Source: Lasiosphaeris hirsuta (taxonomy: Eukaryota; Ascomycota; Sordariomycetes; Sordariales; Lasiosphaeriaceae). From it: DNA of 64,000 bases. This document shows, one piece after another, positions 55,580-64,000 of this stretch; position 1 is the first letter of the stretch; each line of letters begins with the position of its first letter. The position numbers and the translations under genes were made by a program. The stretch covers positions 4,650,001-4,714,000 of the forward strand of contig JAUKUA010000002.1 in assembly GCA_030549175.1 (NCBI GenBank), read 5' to 3'. A model generated the notes under the pieces. The model saw only the letters and a list, made by a program, of their open reading frames with translations, had not been told where the DNA came from and did no database searches.

Positions 55580-56919
55580 TGACTAAGCCGTAATTAACGG
55601 CATCTACTGAATTAGACATTCTACAAGTAGTATCTTCCAGAGTATATCGAGGAGACTGGATATATTAAGAAAACTTAGCTCGACCTATATAAGAAGAAGC
55701 TCGTGAAGGCTTAGGTTAACTAGTACCTTCACTTTGGCAACATAGTAACCTTACGCACTGAAGGTATCTATAGACTTCTTAAGGGGTATCTCAAAAGATA
55801 TACCTTAGATCTTTTTGAGGCTTAGAGGGCAATAAAACACGTACTACTTAACTAACTCATGGAGTTAAAGTCTAACTAAGCTAAGTAACAACTTCGTTTA
55901 CTGATCGAGCTCTCTACGTCATTATATGGTGTAGTACGTAGATAGGTATCACACGAAGCCCTAAGGTCGAAGAGTAGCGGAAACTCTTTATGAGAAGAGA
56001 CCTACCTTTCTCGCTAACTTGTTTAGGTTCTTTCTCTCGATCTATGGGGCTACCTTGTACTCACATATTAAAAGATTTGTTAAATCGGAACCTAGTCCTT
56101 CGGCTTAATCATTTCTCGTCTTATTAGGACTTAAAACGCGATAGTGCTTCCCAGTTCTTATTAGAGCCTCGACAACGGATCGATTTAATTACTACTAATT
56201 TGACAATACTACAATTAAGTACTAGGCGGGAGCCTAGCCAGTTCGAGGTGGTCAAGGTGGCAATATAACCGAAGATATTACCTAGATGTAATAAGTATCA
56301 TACATTAGGCTATATAATGACCTCAAAGGCATGTTCCTAGAGGTACATGGAGCTATTATAGCTAACCTCAGCTCTAGAGCCGATATCAAAAACTACAGAA
56401 GCTACAATACTACCATCCCAACTCGTCACCGAAGACACACCCTCACCGCCTATACCACTACCTTCGTTATATCTACCTTTGGCTTCGCTGGACTACTATA
56501 ATCCACGGGCAATCTACCAAAGATATGTCTAAGCAAGAGACGCCTGGTATAAAGCCTAACCACGTAGGAATATCAAAACTAACTAACAATACCGGAAGGT
56601 AATGGGCTTGCCTCTACGATACAACAAAGCAAGCTACGAGTAGTGTCTTGACTATAAGCAGATGACAAAGTAGTGTACTACTTTAACAGGCTCAAGGGAC
56701 TAGACAAAGGAGGAGATGATAGCCTATCTAGATTAGAGCAATACAGAAGACGATCGAGTTGAGGCTCTAGTAGCTCAGGAGAGGGAAAATGAACCATTTG
56801 ACACTGGGAGAAGAGGTGTTGGCGATATTTGGAGGAGGGTAGAGAGGGATATTGAGGAGCAGCGGGCTACATATTTAGCTGAGAATACAGAAGAGCAATG
56901 TATTATAGTTGGAGCTTAG
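55580..56919 (+). pseudogene. MULE transposase, C-terminal half, decayed
   Basis: It resumes the transposase as TASTELD and YLPEYIEETGYIKK, then KLVKA-VN-YLHFGNIVTLRT with EGIYRLLKGYLK, containing the third catalytic residue (Glu of TEGI), then RYTLDLFEA-RAIKHVLLN. The tail follows: MGLPLRYNKASYE, CLDYKQM, SRDWTKEEMIAYLD and AENTEEQCIIVGA before TAG 56917-56919. More than ten in-frame stops and shifts are present. It continues the N-terminal half at 36.6 kb, with only a few dozen residues unaccounted for at the junction. Confidence 0.82.
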
Positions 56920-57008
56920 TACTCATAATTCAAGGGTTTGGTATCGCAGTTGTGGAAGGTCTTGGACTTGGAGGGGGTTTGGTGACGGCCGTCGCGGGCG
57001 CGGTACGG

Positions 57009-57078
57009 CGGCTTACCTAATATTCGCGGGTCCCGCGCAATTTTAGATTCGCGGGCACCCGCGAACCTATTGGGCCCC
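57009..57078 (-). repeat. MULE terminal inverted repeat, right
   Basis: The reverse complement starts GGGGCCCAATAGGTTCGCGG and matches the left repeat at 67 of 70 positions. Confidence 0.92.
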
Positions 57079-57087
57079 GCCCTCACG
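57079..57087. repeat. Target site duplication, right copy
   Basis: GCCCTCACG, identical to 36442-36450 and immediately outside the right terminal repeat. Confidence 0.9.
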
Positions 57088-57531
57088 GCGAGCTCGACCC
57101 CACTATCTTATCGGCTACAATACTTTGGGTTGACACATGCTGCATCTAAAAATGTTCACCCGACCACTAATAAGCCCGACAAATTGGGATGCTCTCGACT
57201 CCAGAACACACTCTCCCACTAGGCCCCAACGCCATCGAGGTCGGTACCACGCCGAGCCAGGATGTATGTCCCGTTTCGTAGCGTTCGATGAAAAAATATC
57301 CTAATTATCCATTACAGAAATCTTTGCCTCCCCGCCAACTTGGCCCCAATTGATTGCCCCGGTGAGCTAACTAGGTCGCCCTCGTCTGTTCACAGCTGTG
57401 GACCCACCGAAACCCTGTGGTTCGGCAGTTTGTTTCGGAGATTGTTGCTGCTGTTTCGGCAGCGTGTCCGAGTTCCTCATTGTGCCGTGCTTGCTGAGGC
57501 CGCGCTTTAGTCGTCGATCCAACACTCTGCA
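57088..57531. other. Right flank of the large transposon
   Basis: About 0.4 kb. Joined to 36441 across the duplication it gives the pre-insertion locus. No gene is seen. Confidence 0.5.
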
Positions 57532-58128
57532 TCAGATTCCAGGGCTGATTGGATAGGCTCTGGAGTCGGTGTCCCATATGGCCAGCTGGCTGTGCTGTGG
57601 GAGCATGAGGGGGGGAGGGGGAGGTGGGTAGATGACGACCCTAGGAGGAGGGGAAAACATCCGTGATGGGGAGGGTGAGGGAGAAAATCGGACTTGGAGT
57701 GTGGGCAGCGGTAGTGCGCCCGGGTGAGCATCTGGATCCTGGAGTCTGGGTAGCGGAAGCATGCCGAGGTCGAGAGTGCCGGGGTAATGTGTGCCGGGGC
57801 GAGGCGAGTCTTGGAGCATGGTCGCTAGTGGTAGTGTGCTGGCGGGGCGAGGAGCCTGCCCTGCCGAGGTTGCGTCTGACCGACGATGGTTGCCGTTACC
57901 GTCGTTCTTGTCAGTGCCCATGTCGTTGTAAATAGTGTCGCCGTCGTTGCGGCTGCGTCTACGGCTACGTTGCCGAACGGACCGGAATACACAGGGGCCC
58001 AAGGCTCCGGCATTGCGCCGACGCAAGGGAGGGCGGAGGGGGGGCAAGGAGTGAACTTTGCCCTGAGCCTCGATGTGCAAGGCCTGAATGCGCAGAGAAA
58101 GGGGAATCGTAGCTCTTTGGGAAGACAT
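57532..58128 (-). CDS. Hypothetical Pro/Ser/Arg-rich protein
   Basis: A 198-codon frame starting MSSQRATIPLSLRIQALHIE with an ACCATG start context. It is dominated by Arg/Asp (SRRRSRNDGDTIYNDMGTDK) and Pro-rich stretches (a PPPPPP run near the end). No domain is recognised. A low-complexity frame of this length can occur by chance in GC-rich DNA, so support is weak. Confidence 0.3.
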   Translation of the reverse strand: MSSQRATIPLSLRIQALHIEAQGKVHSLPPLRPPLRRRNAGALGPCVFRSVRQRSRRRSRNDGDTIYNDMGTDKNDGNGNHRRSDATSAGQAPRPASTLPLATMLQDSPRPGTHYPGTLDLGMLPLPRLQDPDAHPGALPLPTLQVRFSPSPSPSRMFSPPPRVVIYPPPPPPLMLPQHSQLAIWDTDSRAYPISPGI

Positions 58129-59068
58129 GGTGGTAGCTTTTCACGTCTTGGAAAGTTCGCCGCTGGGTACCGGGAAGAGATATAACCAGCTTGCCACCAA
58201 GCAGGACGTTTTTGAGACTGGGTTTTGATGGTTTTGGTTTGGAGCTGGGGGGAAACGTCACCTAGCGCCACCTACCTATCTAGCACGAGCACGATATCAG
58301 CCATGGGTAAAGCTAAAGATGCGCCAGATTTGTCGATCCGTTGCTACGTCGATTATTAGGGTCAGAAACACGGTACATCGGGTTCGGTGAATTGATGTGG
58401 TTGTGACTGCGTGGTTGTATTACTTCTTGTGGTTTTGGCTTTGAATCTTTCTGCAGGATTCAGCTTCGTTACTAGGCTCGCCAGCGTTTTGGAAACTTTC
58501 TCTGCTGGTGTGCGCAAATTCGCCTGAGCCCGAAAACGCAAGAAGCCCCCAAGTAAGAATAGCTCCTTGTGTAGATGGGTATCCCAGTTGCCTTGTGATG
58601 GCCCGTCGTCGCCCGCGTAGCCATAAAACGGGGGGGGGGGGAGGGGGAAGGGGAGTTGTTGTGAAGTGCTGTGTATCAAATCTCGACTGCTTCTCCAATA
58701 TTCTGTGGGGCGATCTGCTGCGTCTTGATCTCTCGCGGTTATCCGGTCTGACGTCAACGCCCCTGGCGCCAAGGGTGCAATAGCGGATGGATGAAACAAG
58801 GTCTAAATAAGTTGGCAAACCGTGGGCGGCGAGTGCAATGAACCCAAGGAAAGAGCGGCGCAAGGCCTGTGAGGAGCCTAGAGGGGACCAGGGTCAATCA
58901 AATGCCAAGAATGGTTAGTGGCTATCAAAATACTGGCAGCGGGAACCCCGTCCGTCGAACCAGGGAATGCGGGGCTCGACTCGACGCTGACTCGAGATCG
59001 CCGCGAACGACGCGGCGGCATCATCTGGCGGCCACAAGTGCAATTCAGTACCACCACCGCCCGATGAT
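58129..59068. other. Gene-poor stretch with poly-G
   Basis: About 0.9 kb. A G-rich run lies at about 58630-58650. Minus-strand frames are low-complexity. No gene is supported. Confidence 0.45.
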
Positions 59069-60686
59069 ATGAGTCCGGATAATGTTGCAGCGTGGATCTC
59101 AGATATTGAAGCATCCAAAACTGGGGGAGGCTTCGCTGTCGCCACCGCAGGCTAGGTGCCTTGTGCAAGGGAAGCGACGAAAACAACAGAAATCACCCTT
59201 TCCGCAGGGTTGTGAGCATCCTATCGACCATGGCATTCGCCCGGCTAACAGCTGCTGCAATTTTGTGTCCCCGGCCCTCGCACTGCCCCCAGCAGTCTCC
59301 CGCAAGCGATTACGAACCACGGCAACCAGAGCGACGGAACGGCCTGCCTTGGGTCCCCTCCATGCAAACACCATCCCGACGGCTGCCGCAGAATCTAAGG
59401 TGGCCTCAACAGGTGGAGAAACAGAAAAGAATACGCGGACTGGTCCAAGAAGCCGCAGCCCCGGAAAACCGGCCGTGGGGGGGTTCTGGCCTCGGCTGGC
59501 GAATGCGCAACACGGTGCCCATCCAATATGAGGATGACGCCAGTGCAGTCTCCGAGGACCTGGACACAACCAGCCAAAGCCCAATCTCAAAACCGTCGGC
59601 CGAAACACGCACGCCGCAGAGCTGTGAGGTACCCTCTCTCCCCCCGCCTTCGCCTGCGAGGGCCCCATCACCATACACCACATCGACAAAGCGGTCCTCA
59701 AGTCCGGTTAAAAGCCCGCTCGATCTGCTGAACAATCCCGGGAAGCCCGTGCAGTACGAGCTTTTGGAGGAAACTGCCATACTTCGGAAGCTCAAGAAGG
59801 ACCGGTGCTGCCGGCAAAGGCAGACCACGTGCTTTTTCAGCTTCGGAGTGAGTTTACGATCCTGCAGGAAGTTGTATCGATGACTCGAGAATATGCTCGT
59901 ATTCCTCGCAGCAAGCCGTCTGGAACGGCGCCATGTAGTGCCCGCTGCTCCGGCTGGCCACCGCTCACGTCTATCACGTCACGGCCGAGGACATTACCAA
60001 GAGCAACCATCTAGCCCAAGTGTAGCTCCGACGGCAAGGAGTTTGGTGATGGCGACGGGGGTAGAGTCACCCTCGCTTCCGGCACGAAAATGGTAGACTA
60101 CGCCCTTGTGCTGTCGGCCCCCTCCTTCCCTTCCTTGTCTCGAGCTTCCGGTGCTCCACCCGGCCATACGTGGCTGGACTTTGTGGGACGCCAGCACGCC
60201 ATAAATCCCGGTATGCCGCCGTCCTTCAACCAGACGGAATATTCCCCGCTGCGGTACTCTCTAGTAGGCCTGTTCGTCGAGACCAAGGTGGACTCTGGAT
60301 CGCATAACGAGGGACGCACTCAGCTTGCCATGTGGGTGGGTGGCCGTTTGGTTCAAGAGGGTGAATGCCTTTCGCCTTTCCGAGCCCGTGCGGCTACCTG
60401 TTGTGCCCATATTGTTGGTGTACAACGAGACATGGGGATCTGTATTTTGCTATAGACCGCGGGTCGTGGATCGTAGACACCCCCTTTGATGCACGCTGAA
60501 CTTATCGGGCAGTGACATCTGTGTGGCGGGACAGGAAATCATAGGTAAGACGACGATTGGTCAGACCGACTCACTACCAGGCATATACAAGCTTCTCGCC
60601 GTGCTTCGAGAGCTTGCTGGGTGGATGGCTGGCCCGTTTCGGAGGTGGGTTGACAAGGTGGTCGAGGCAGGTACAGATGCTGCCTG
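59069..60686 (+). pseudogene. PD-(D/E)XK nuclease-like gene, multiply frameshifted
   Basis: Starts MSPDNVAAWISDIEASKTGG. Low-complexity N-terminal pieces follow (SRKRLRTTATRATERPALGP; STKRSSSPVKSPLDLLNNPG), then EETAILRKLKKD, QLRSEFTILQEVVSMTREYA, HVYHVTAEDITKSNHLAQV, and the nuclease core MVDYALVLSAP ... PSFNQTEYSPLRYSLVGLFV ETKVDSGSHNEGRTQLAMW. After a shift it resumes VAVWFKRVNAFRLSEPVRLP VVPILLVYNETW and KLLAVLRELAGWMAGPFRRW before TGA 60684-60686. The catalytic-type residues D (MVDYAL) and E-x-K (VETK) remain. At 60330-60345 GTGGGTGGGTGG looks like a 4-base slip duplication that breaks the frame. This family is widespread in filamentous fungi, often in repeat-rich regions. Confidence 0.7.
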
Positions 60687-62814
60687 AACGTCAATGAAAG
60701 ATGGTGCCCACTGGCCTCCCACTCCAAGCTGCCAGGCTTCCTATCTGACTATGTACCCCTTCTTGCCTCTGTTCCGTCCATGCGTGAGTGTATCCTTGGC
60801 GTTAACTTGATTAGGTTGTGCGCGGTGCCGTAGCTGCAAAGCTACGGCAGATGAATGCTGCAGCAAGACCAAGGTGGGACAATTACGCTAACCCTCCCAG
60901 ACATGGCGGACTCTGCGATCTACGAGGCGGCCGGACGCGTCGGCGTTGGCACCGCACCGCACCACCCTGGACAGGTCTTGAAGTAGAAGCAGTGCCTCTA
61001 AAATACCAAAGATGCCTTTTTCTTATAGTGCGAAGGTTTTCTCGTGGCTTCAGTACCTCTCTCTTGGATTGGTGAGATTGTTCCGCGCTAACAAACAACC
61101 AGGGTTGAAGTGTAAGCTACCGGCCCACGCTAAACGCCGAGTCCGACAGGCCAGGAGGCTGGATGATGCGATCGAGCCAGGAACTCCAGGCAAGGTAGAC
61201 ATGGAAGTGTCATCTTGGGCGCGGGCGGGAGGGACCTCGCCGCTCGTCCAAAGGGTAGGCAAATCGGGGTCCGATCTCGGCATCGAGGAGATCCCGGCAT
61301 CGAGAAGAGCACGGCGGGCGTCTTTCTTAAACAGGACACTTGCTGCTGACTGGCTTCAAGCGCAAGGCCCTTACATAGGGAGATCTTGAAGAAAGGGATT
61401 TCACATGAGTGGCCTTCGAGGGGGCGAATATCGGTCAACAGGCCTAAGCAGGGCTTAAAATGTACCAATCGGCCCACGCTTGGCTCCTCCAGAGTGTTTC
61501 CCATGCTCGCCAAGTTCAAACCAAGCTTGCAAAGTGCAGGCATGTCCAAGCATCGCCGCGAGAAAGCATACATTGCGCCGTCATGCCTATGCGTCTGGTC
61601 CTGGCAGTCAAACGAAAAACTGCGGGCAAGGTGTAGGGTGTGGAGGAAAACGTGACCTGCGTCTCCTGATATCCCGCTGGCAAGGCCTCCCGTGATTGAT
61701 GGATTGCGATGAACTCGGCCTTCCTAGATGGGTCCCGGACCATGGCATAGCCTCCTCCGCCCAATCCTGCTATCCATGGATAAGTAGCCTCGAGGCAGAG
61801 CTTGTTCTCACGGCTGCATCAACAGCATTGCCGCCGCGAAGGATAGCAAGACGCTCCATCCACATGTCTCCAGCCGACGCAGCGGCCCCGTTCATTCCGA
61901 ATTCGAGAGTCTTATATACATATCCTGTGGCACTGGGAGGAGGTAGGAGATAGTTTAGCATCTGCCAAGACCAACAGTTTGTGCAGCCATACTCCACTGG
62001 GTAGGTTAGCGCTTTGGAGTTGCAGATGGCACAATCTTCGGAGCAAGTCTTTGCATCTAGATACCTGCAGACTCTCGTGTTACCTTGTTTGTGTATAAAA
62101 CGGCTTGGAATTCAGCACGTCCTTTGAGCTGGATAAAGGGCCTTGAGGCCAAAGAACAACCCTTTGCACCAACATACCTAGTTCCAAGTCGCATCCCATG
62201 ATTTGGATAGCCCCTTATCACGCCATTTCACGGAATACGCTCTCAACCTCGGCATCAGCAGACTCCCACTCTTTCCGCAATGACACGCGGCTGCCGGCTA
62301 GGAAGGACGACGTACCCCTGAGCTGTTTGCCGCATCGTCAGGATGGCCAACGTGCACCTAGTACATCTATCCAACTCCAAGGTCTGGTTCTCTACGATGC
62401 TTGTTTGCTTGCTTGTACCTCGTGCCTTTTCTGAACCTTTGTGATAATATCGCGGGACGGCCTTCACATATCGTTGCAAAGTCTAGGCGGCCGACCGACC
62501 TGAGATCAGATGGGCGAGAGTGAGGGCTGGATGAACGAGAACTGGGTCAAGACTATTTTCTTCTCGACAGTCCCTGGTGAAAGATTATTCAGGACAAGGT
62601 TATTCTTGGCAGCATCGCGGCAGGGTAAGACCTTCAGCGTTGGGGAATTGCCGTCTGTTGGTGTGTTGCGGCTTGGGTTGTGCGGAGGCGTCTTTTTGCA
62701 TCTCCCACCCCCTGTATTCCACCCACCGCCTTCCAGCCACAGTGACAAGGCCTGTCAACGGCGCCGTCAGCAAGAATAATAAAGGCGAAGGCCACACACA
62801 CACATCGTCGGCAC
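60687..62814. other. Gene-poor stretch
   Basis: About 2.1 kb. It contains a short hairpin (CCGTAGCTGCAAAGCTACGG, about 60828-60847) and an ACCAGGGTTGAAGTG motif at about 61097-61113 shared with the MITE ends. Frames are not convincing. Confidence 0.5.
60828..60847. repeat. Short perfect inverted repeat
   Basis: CCGTAGCT and AGCTACGG flank a 4-base loop GCAA. It lies beyond the PD-(D/E)XK pseudogene and could form an 8-bp hairpin. Confidence 0.55.
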
Positions 62815-62930
62815 CGGTCGCAGCGGTCGCACTCAATCGCAGTCAATTGCAACACTATTACAGCGATTTAAATCGCTCAAATACATCAAACGCAGTAAAA
62901 GCTCCATCAACACTATAACTATACACCCCT
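62815..62930 (+). repeat. Dispersed repeat with AGCGATTTAAATCGCT palindrome, copy 2
   Basis: GGTCGCACTCAATCGCAGTC is followed by CAATTGCA and the palindrome at 62862-62877, then CTCAAAT. The order matches the copy at 30363-30470 with scattered differences and a small deletion. Both copies are followed by CCTGCC-rich sequence. Confidence 0.7.
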
Positions 62931-62990
62931 AGCCCTGCCATCGGCCCTGCCGCCTCCCCTAGGCTTGCCTATAGGGCAGATACTGCGGTT

Positions 62991-63028
62991 TTGACGGTGT
63001 TGAAGGTGTTGAAGGTGTTGAAGGTGTG
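62991..63028. repeat. 9-bp tandem repeat
   Basis: Four copies of GGTGTTGAA, the first with a one-base difference (TTGACGGTGTTGAAGGTG...). Confidence 0.8.
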
Positions 63029-63668
63029 CAATCAATGCATTTTTGCGCTGTTGTGTGGAAGTCTGGCTTGCAAGGCTGTAAGGTGGGCAATTGGCACGCG
63101 GGCCGGCCGTTGCAAGTGGTGGGCATTCAATTGGCACGCAGGCTTGGGAGAGACTGGCAAACCGGGCACAGGCCCATGCCCACATTCACACGAGTGGACA
63201 GACAATTCATTCTTTTTTAACCCGAGATAATCGGCCCCGAGACTTGCGCGCTTCTGGGGGATGTAGATCCTGTAGCTGTTGTGGAGATACGATATCGCAT
63301 ATTTGTAGAACTACCTCGCTAGCCTATCAACGATGAGAATGTCGTTTCTGTGTGGCTGCTGCTGAAGGTGGGCACATGACCAAGACTACTGGGGCCTTCT
63401 TTCCTCTCACCCCTCTCTTGGGGTGTGCCGATAATAGATTAACTGTGACCCCTCCATCCTTCCACGCCCTCTCATTCTTCCACGCCCTCTCATCCTCCCA
63501 GGCCCTCTCTCTCTTAATCTCACACCTTCATCTTCTCACGCCCTCTTTCTTCCTTTCACACGTTCATCTTTCCACGCCCCCTTCTCTGCTCTCACACCTC
63601 CCTCATAACACCGAGGATTTGCCATCGGCATACAAAGACCAATCCTCAATCTACTTTGTACGTAACCA

Positions 63669-63750
63669 CAAACAATCCACAAGCCACAATCCACAAGCCA
63701 CAATCCACAAGCCACAATCCACAAGCCACAAGCCACAAGCCACAATCCAC
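63669..63750. repeat. 7-bp tandem array CACAAGC/CACAATC
   Basis: Eleven or so heptamers of CCACAAG or CCACAAT, partly alternating to give a 14-bp unit, ending 18 bases before the ATG at 63768. It may lie in the 5' untranslated region or promoter of that gene. Confidence 0.85.
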
Positions 63751-63767
63751 AGTCCAAATCTAACACA

Positions 63768-64000
63768 ATGAACAGAGACGCCCCCCCGCCATATACAAAA
63801 ATGGCGCCACAGGACATTCCCCTCGACGACTGCGAGGCTGGCACGCAAACTTCGGCCTCGGGACCCGGTCGCCAGCCCCTTCGCCATCCCCCTATGACAT
63901 ACAATTACTCGAGCGCTGACGGCGCTTCGATCCGCTTCCCGGTCGGCGACAATAGCCACCCGCTTTGTGAGTGGCACGGTTGCGGAAAGCGCGAGGGCTG
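63768..64000 (+). CDS. Start of an unrecognised gene, cut by the window end
   Basis: The frame is open from ATG 63768 to the end: MNRDAPPPYTKMAPQDIPLD, then DCEAGTQTSASGPGRQPLRH and ADGASIRFPVGDNSHPLCEW, with HGCGKREG last. It is hydrophilic and Pro-rich at the start. A Cys/His pair appears near the cut (LCEWHGC), but a GTGAGT donor overlaps it at 63966-63971 (CTTT|GTGAGT), so exon 1 may end there instead. A second Met at codon 12 has an AAAATGGCGCC context like that of the small membrane protein gene at 29332. No family can be assigned. Confidence 0.55.
   Translation, partial: MNRDAPPPYTKMAPQDIPLDDCEAGTQTSASGPGRQPLRHPPMTYNYSSADGASIRFPVGDNSHPLCEWHGCGKREG

Larger units (their letters stand above)
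36451..57078 (+). mobile_element. MULE transposon (Hop-like) inflated to 20.6 kb by nested insertions
   Basis: It is bounded by 70-bp terminal inverted repeats (36451-36520 and 57009-57078) and a perfect 9-bp target duplication. The transposase halves lie just inside each end: N-terminal half at 36599 to about 37627, C-terminal half at about 55580 to 56919. Without the roughly 18 kb in between the element would be about 2.6 kb, a normal size for fungal Hop-type MULEs. The insert holds repeat arrays, a separate intact DDE transposon, an intact HET-domain gene and several decayed genes. The simplest history is one MULE insertion at GCCCTCACG, decay by RIP, then one large or several successive insertions into the transposase gene. 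Confidence 0.85.
62931..63767. other. Repeat-bearing upstream region of the last gene
   Basis: About 0.8 kb. It contains a 9-bp tandem repeat (62991-63028), a pyrimidine-rich stretch with degenerate TTCCACGCCCTCTCAT units (about 63450-63600) and a 7-bp tandem array (63669-63750). No gene is seen. Confidence 0.6.

Noticed and set aside
36451..57078. Considered as a complete Starship
   Set aside because: The terminal repeats and 9-bp duplication belong to a MULE. No intact captain recombinase is present, only a doubtful relic inside.
63536..63904. Minus-strand frame with repeated CGLWLVAC
   Set aside because: Translation of the 7-bp tandem array, so it is not a protein gene.

Overview
The window is nuclear DNA of a filamentous ascomycete, most likely a Sordariomycete and plausibly Sordariales. 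The evidence is genes split by short introns (about 50-90 nt, GTRNGT donors, CTAAC-type branch points), a tRNA-Leu(AAG) with an intron, fungal-specific families (Sos7, HET domain, a fungal PD-(D/E)XK family, a COX13-type subunit), and repeats whose stop codons and paired differences look like repeat-induced point mutation (RIP). No prokaryotic gene layout, CRISPR array or rRNA was seen.

Left block, 1-36441: housekeeping genes with ordinary intergenic DNA. In order: a small RRM-like gene (-), a long gene-poor stretch, the kinetochore protein Sos7 (+), tRNA-Leu (+), L-rhamnose mutarotase (+), a mitochondrial thioredoxin-fold protein (-), an MFS transporter (+), Elongator subunit Elp6 (+), ribosomal protein eL37 (-), valyl-tRNA synthetase with a possible mitochondrial leader (-), a PA-TM-RING E3 ligase (+), a frameshifted kinase relic, APC/C subunit 5 (+), cytochrome c oxidase subunit VIa (-), a small membrane protein (+), a decayed gene (-), a MITE-like element and a PARP with BRCT, WGR and catalytic domains (+).

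Middle block, 36451-57078: one 20.6-kb transposon structure. Its 70-bp terminal inverted repeats are flanked by a perfect 9-bp target duplication (GCCCTCACG). Just inside each end lies half of a decayed Mutator-like (MULE/Hop-type) transposase. The halves are pushed apart by about 18 kb of later insertion: AT-rich repeat arrays, a possible DUF3435/FLUG-like relic, a decayed unknown gene, an intact DDE transposon with clean inverted repeats, an intact 889-residue HET-domain protein with N-terminal membrane helices, a nonsense- and frameshift-broken protein kinase, and a decayed fungal membrane protein. Two intact, normal-composition genes inside decayed sequence suggest recent arrival or protection from RIP.

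Right block, 57088-64000: gene-poor and repeat-bearing. It holds a frameshifted PD-(D/E)XK nuclease-like gene, a second copy of a palindromic repeat found at 30.4 kb, several short tandem repeats, and the start of an unrecognised gene that leaves the window.

Exon boundaries were worked out by hand from splice signals, reading phase and family resemblance. No alignment or transcript was available.
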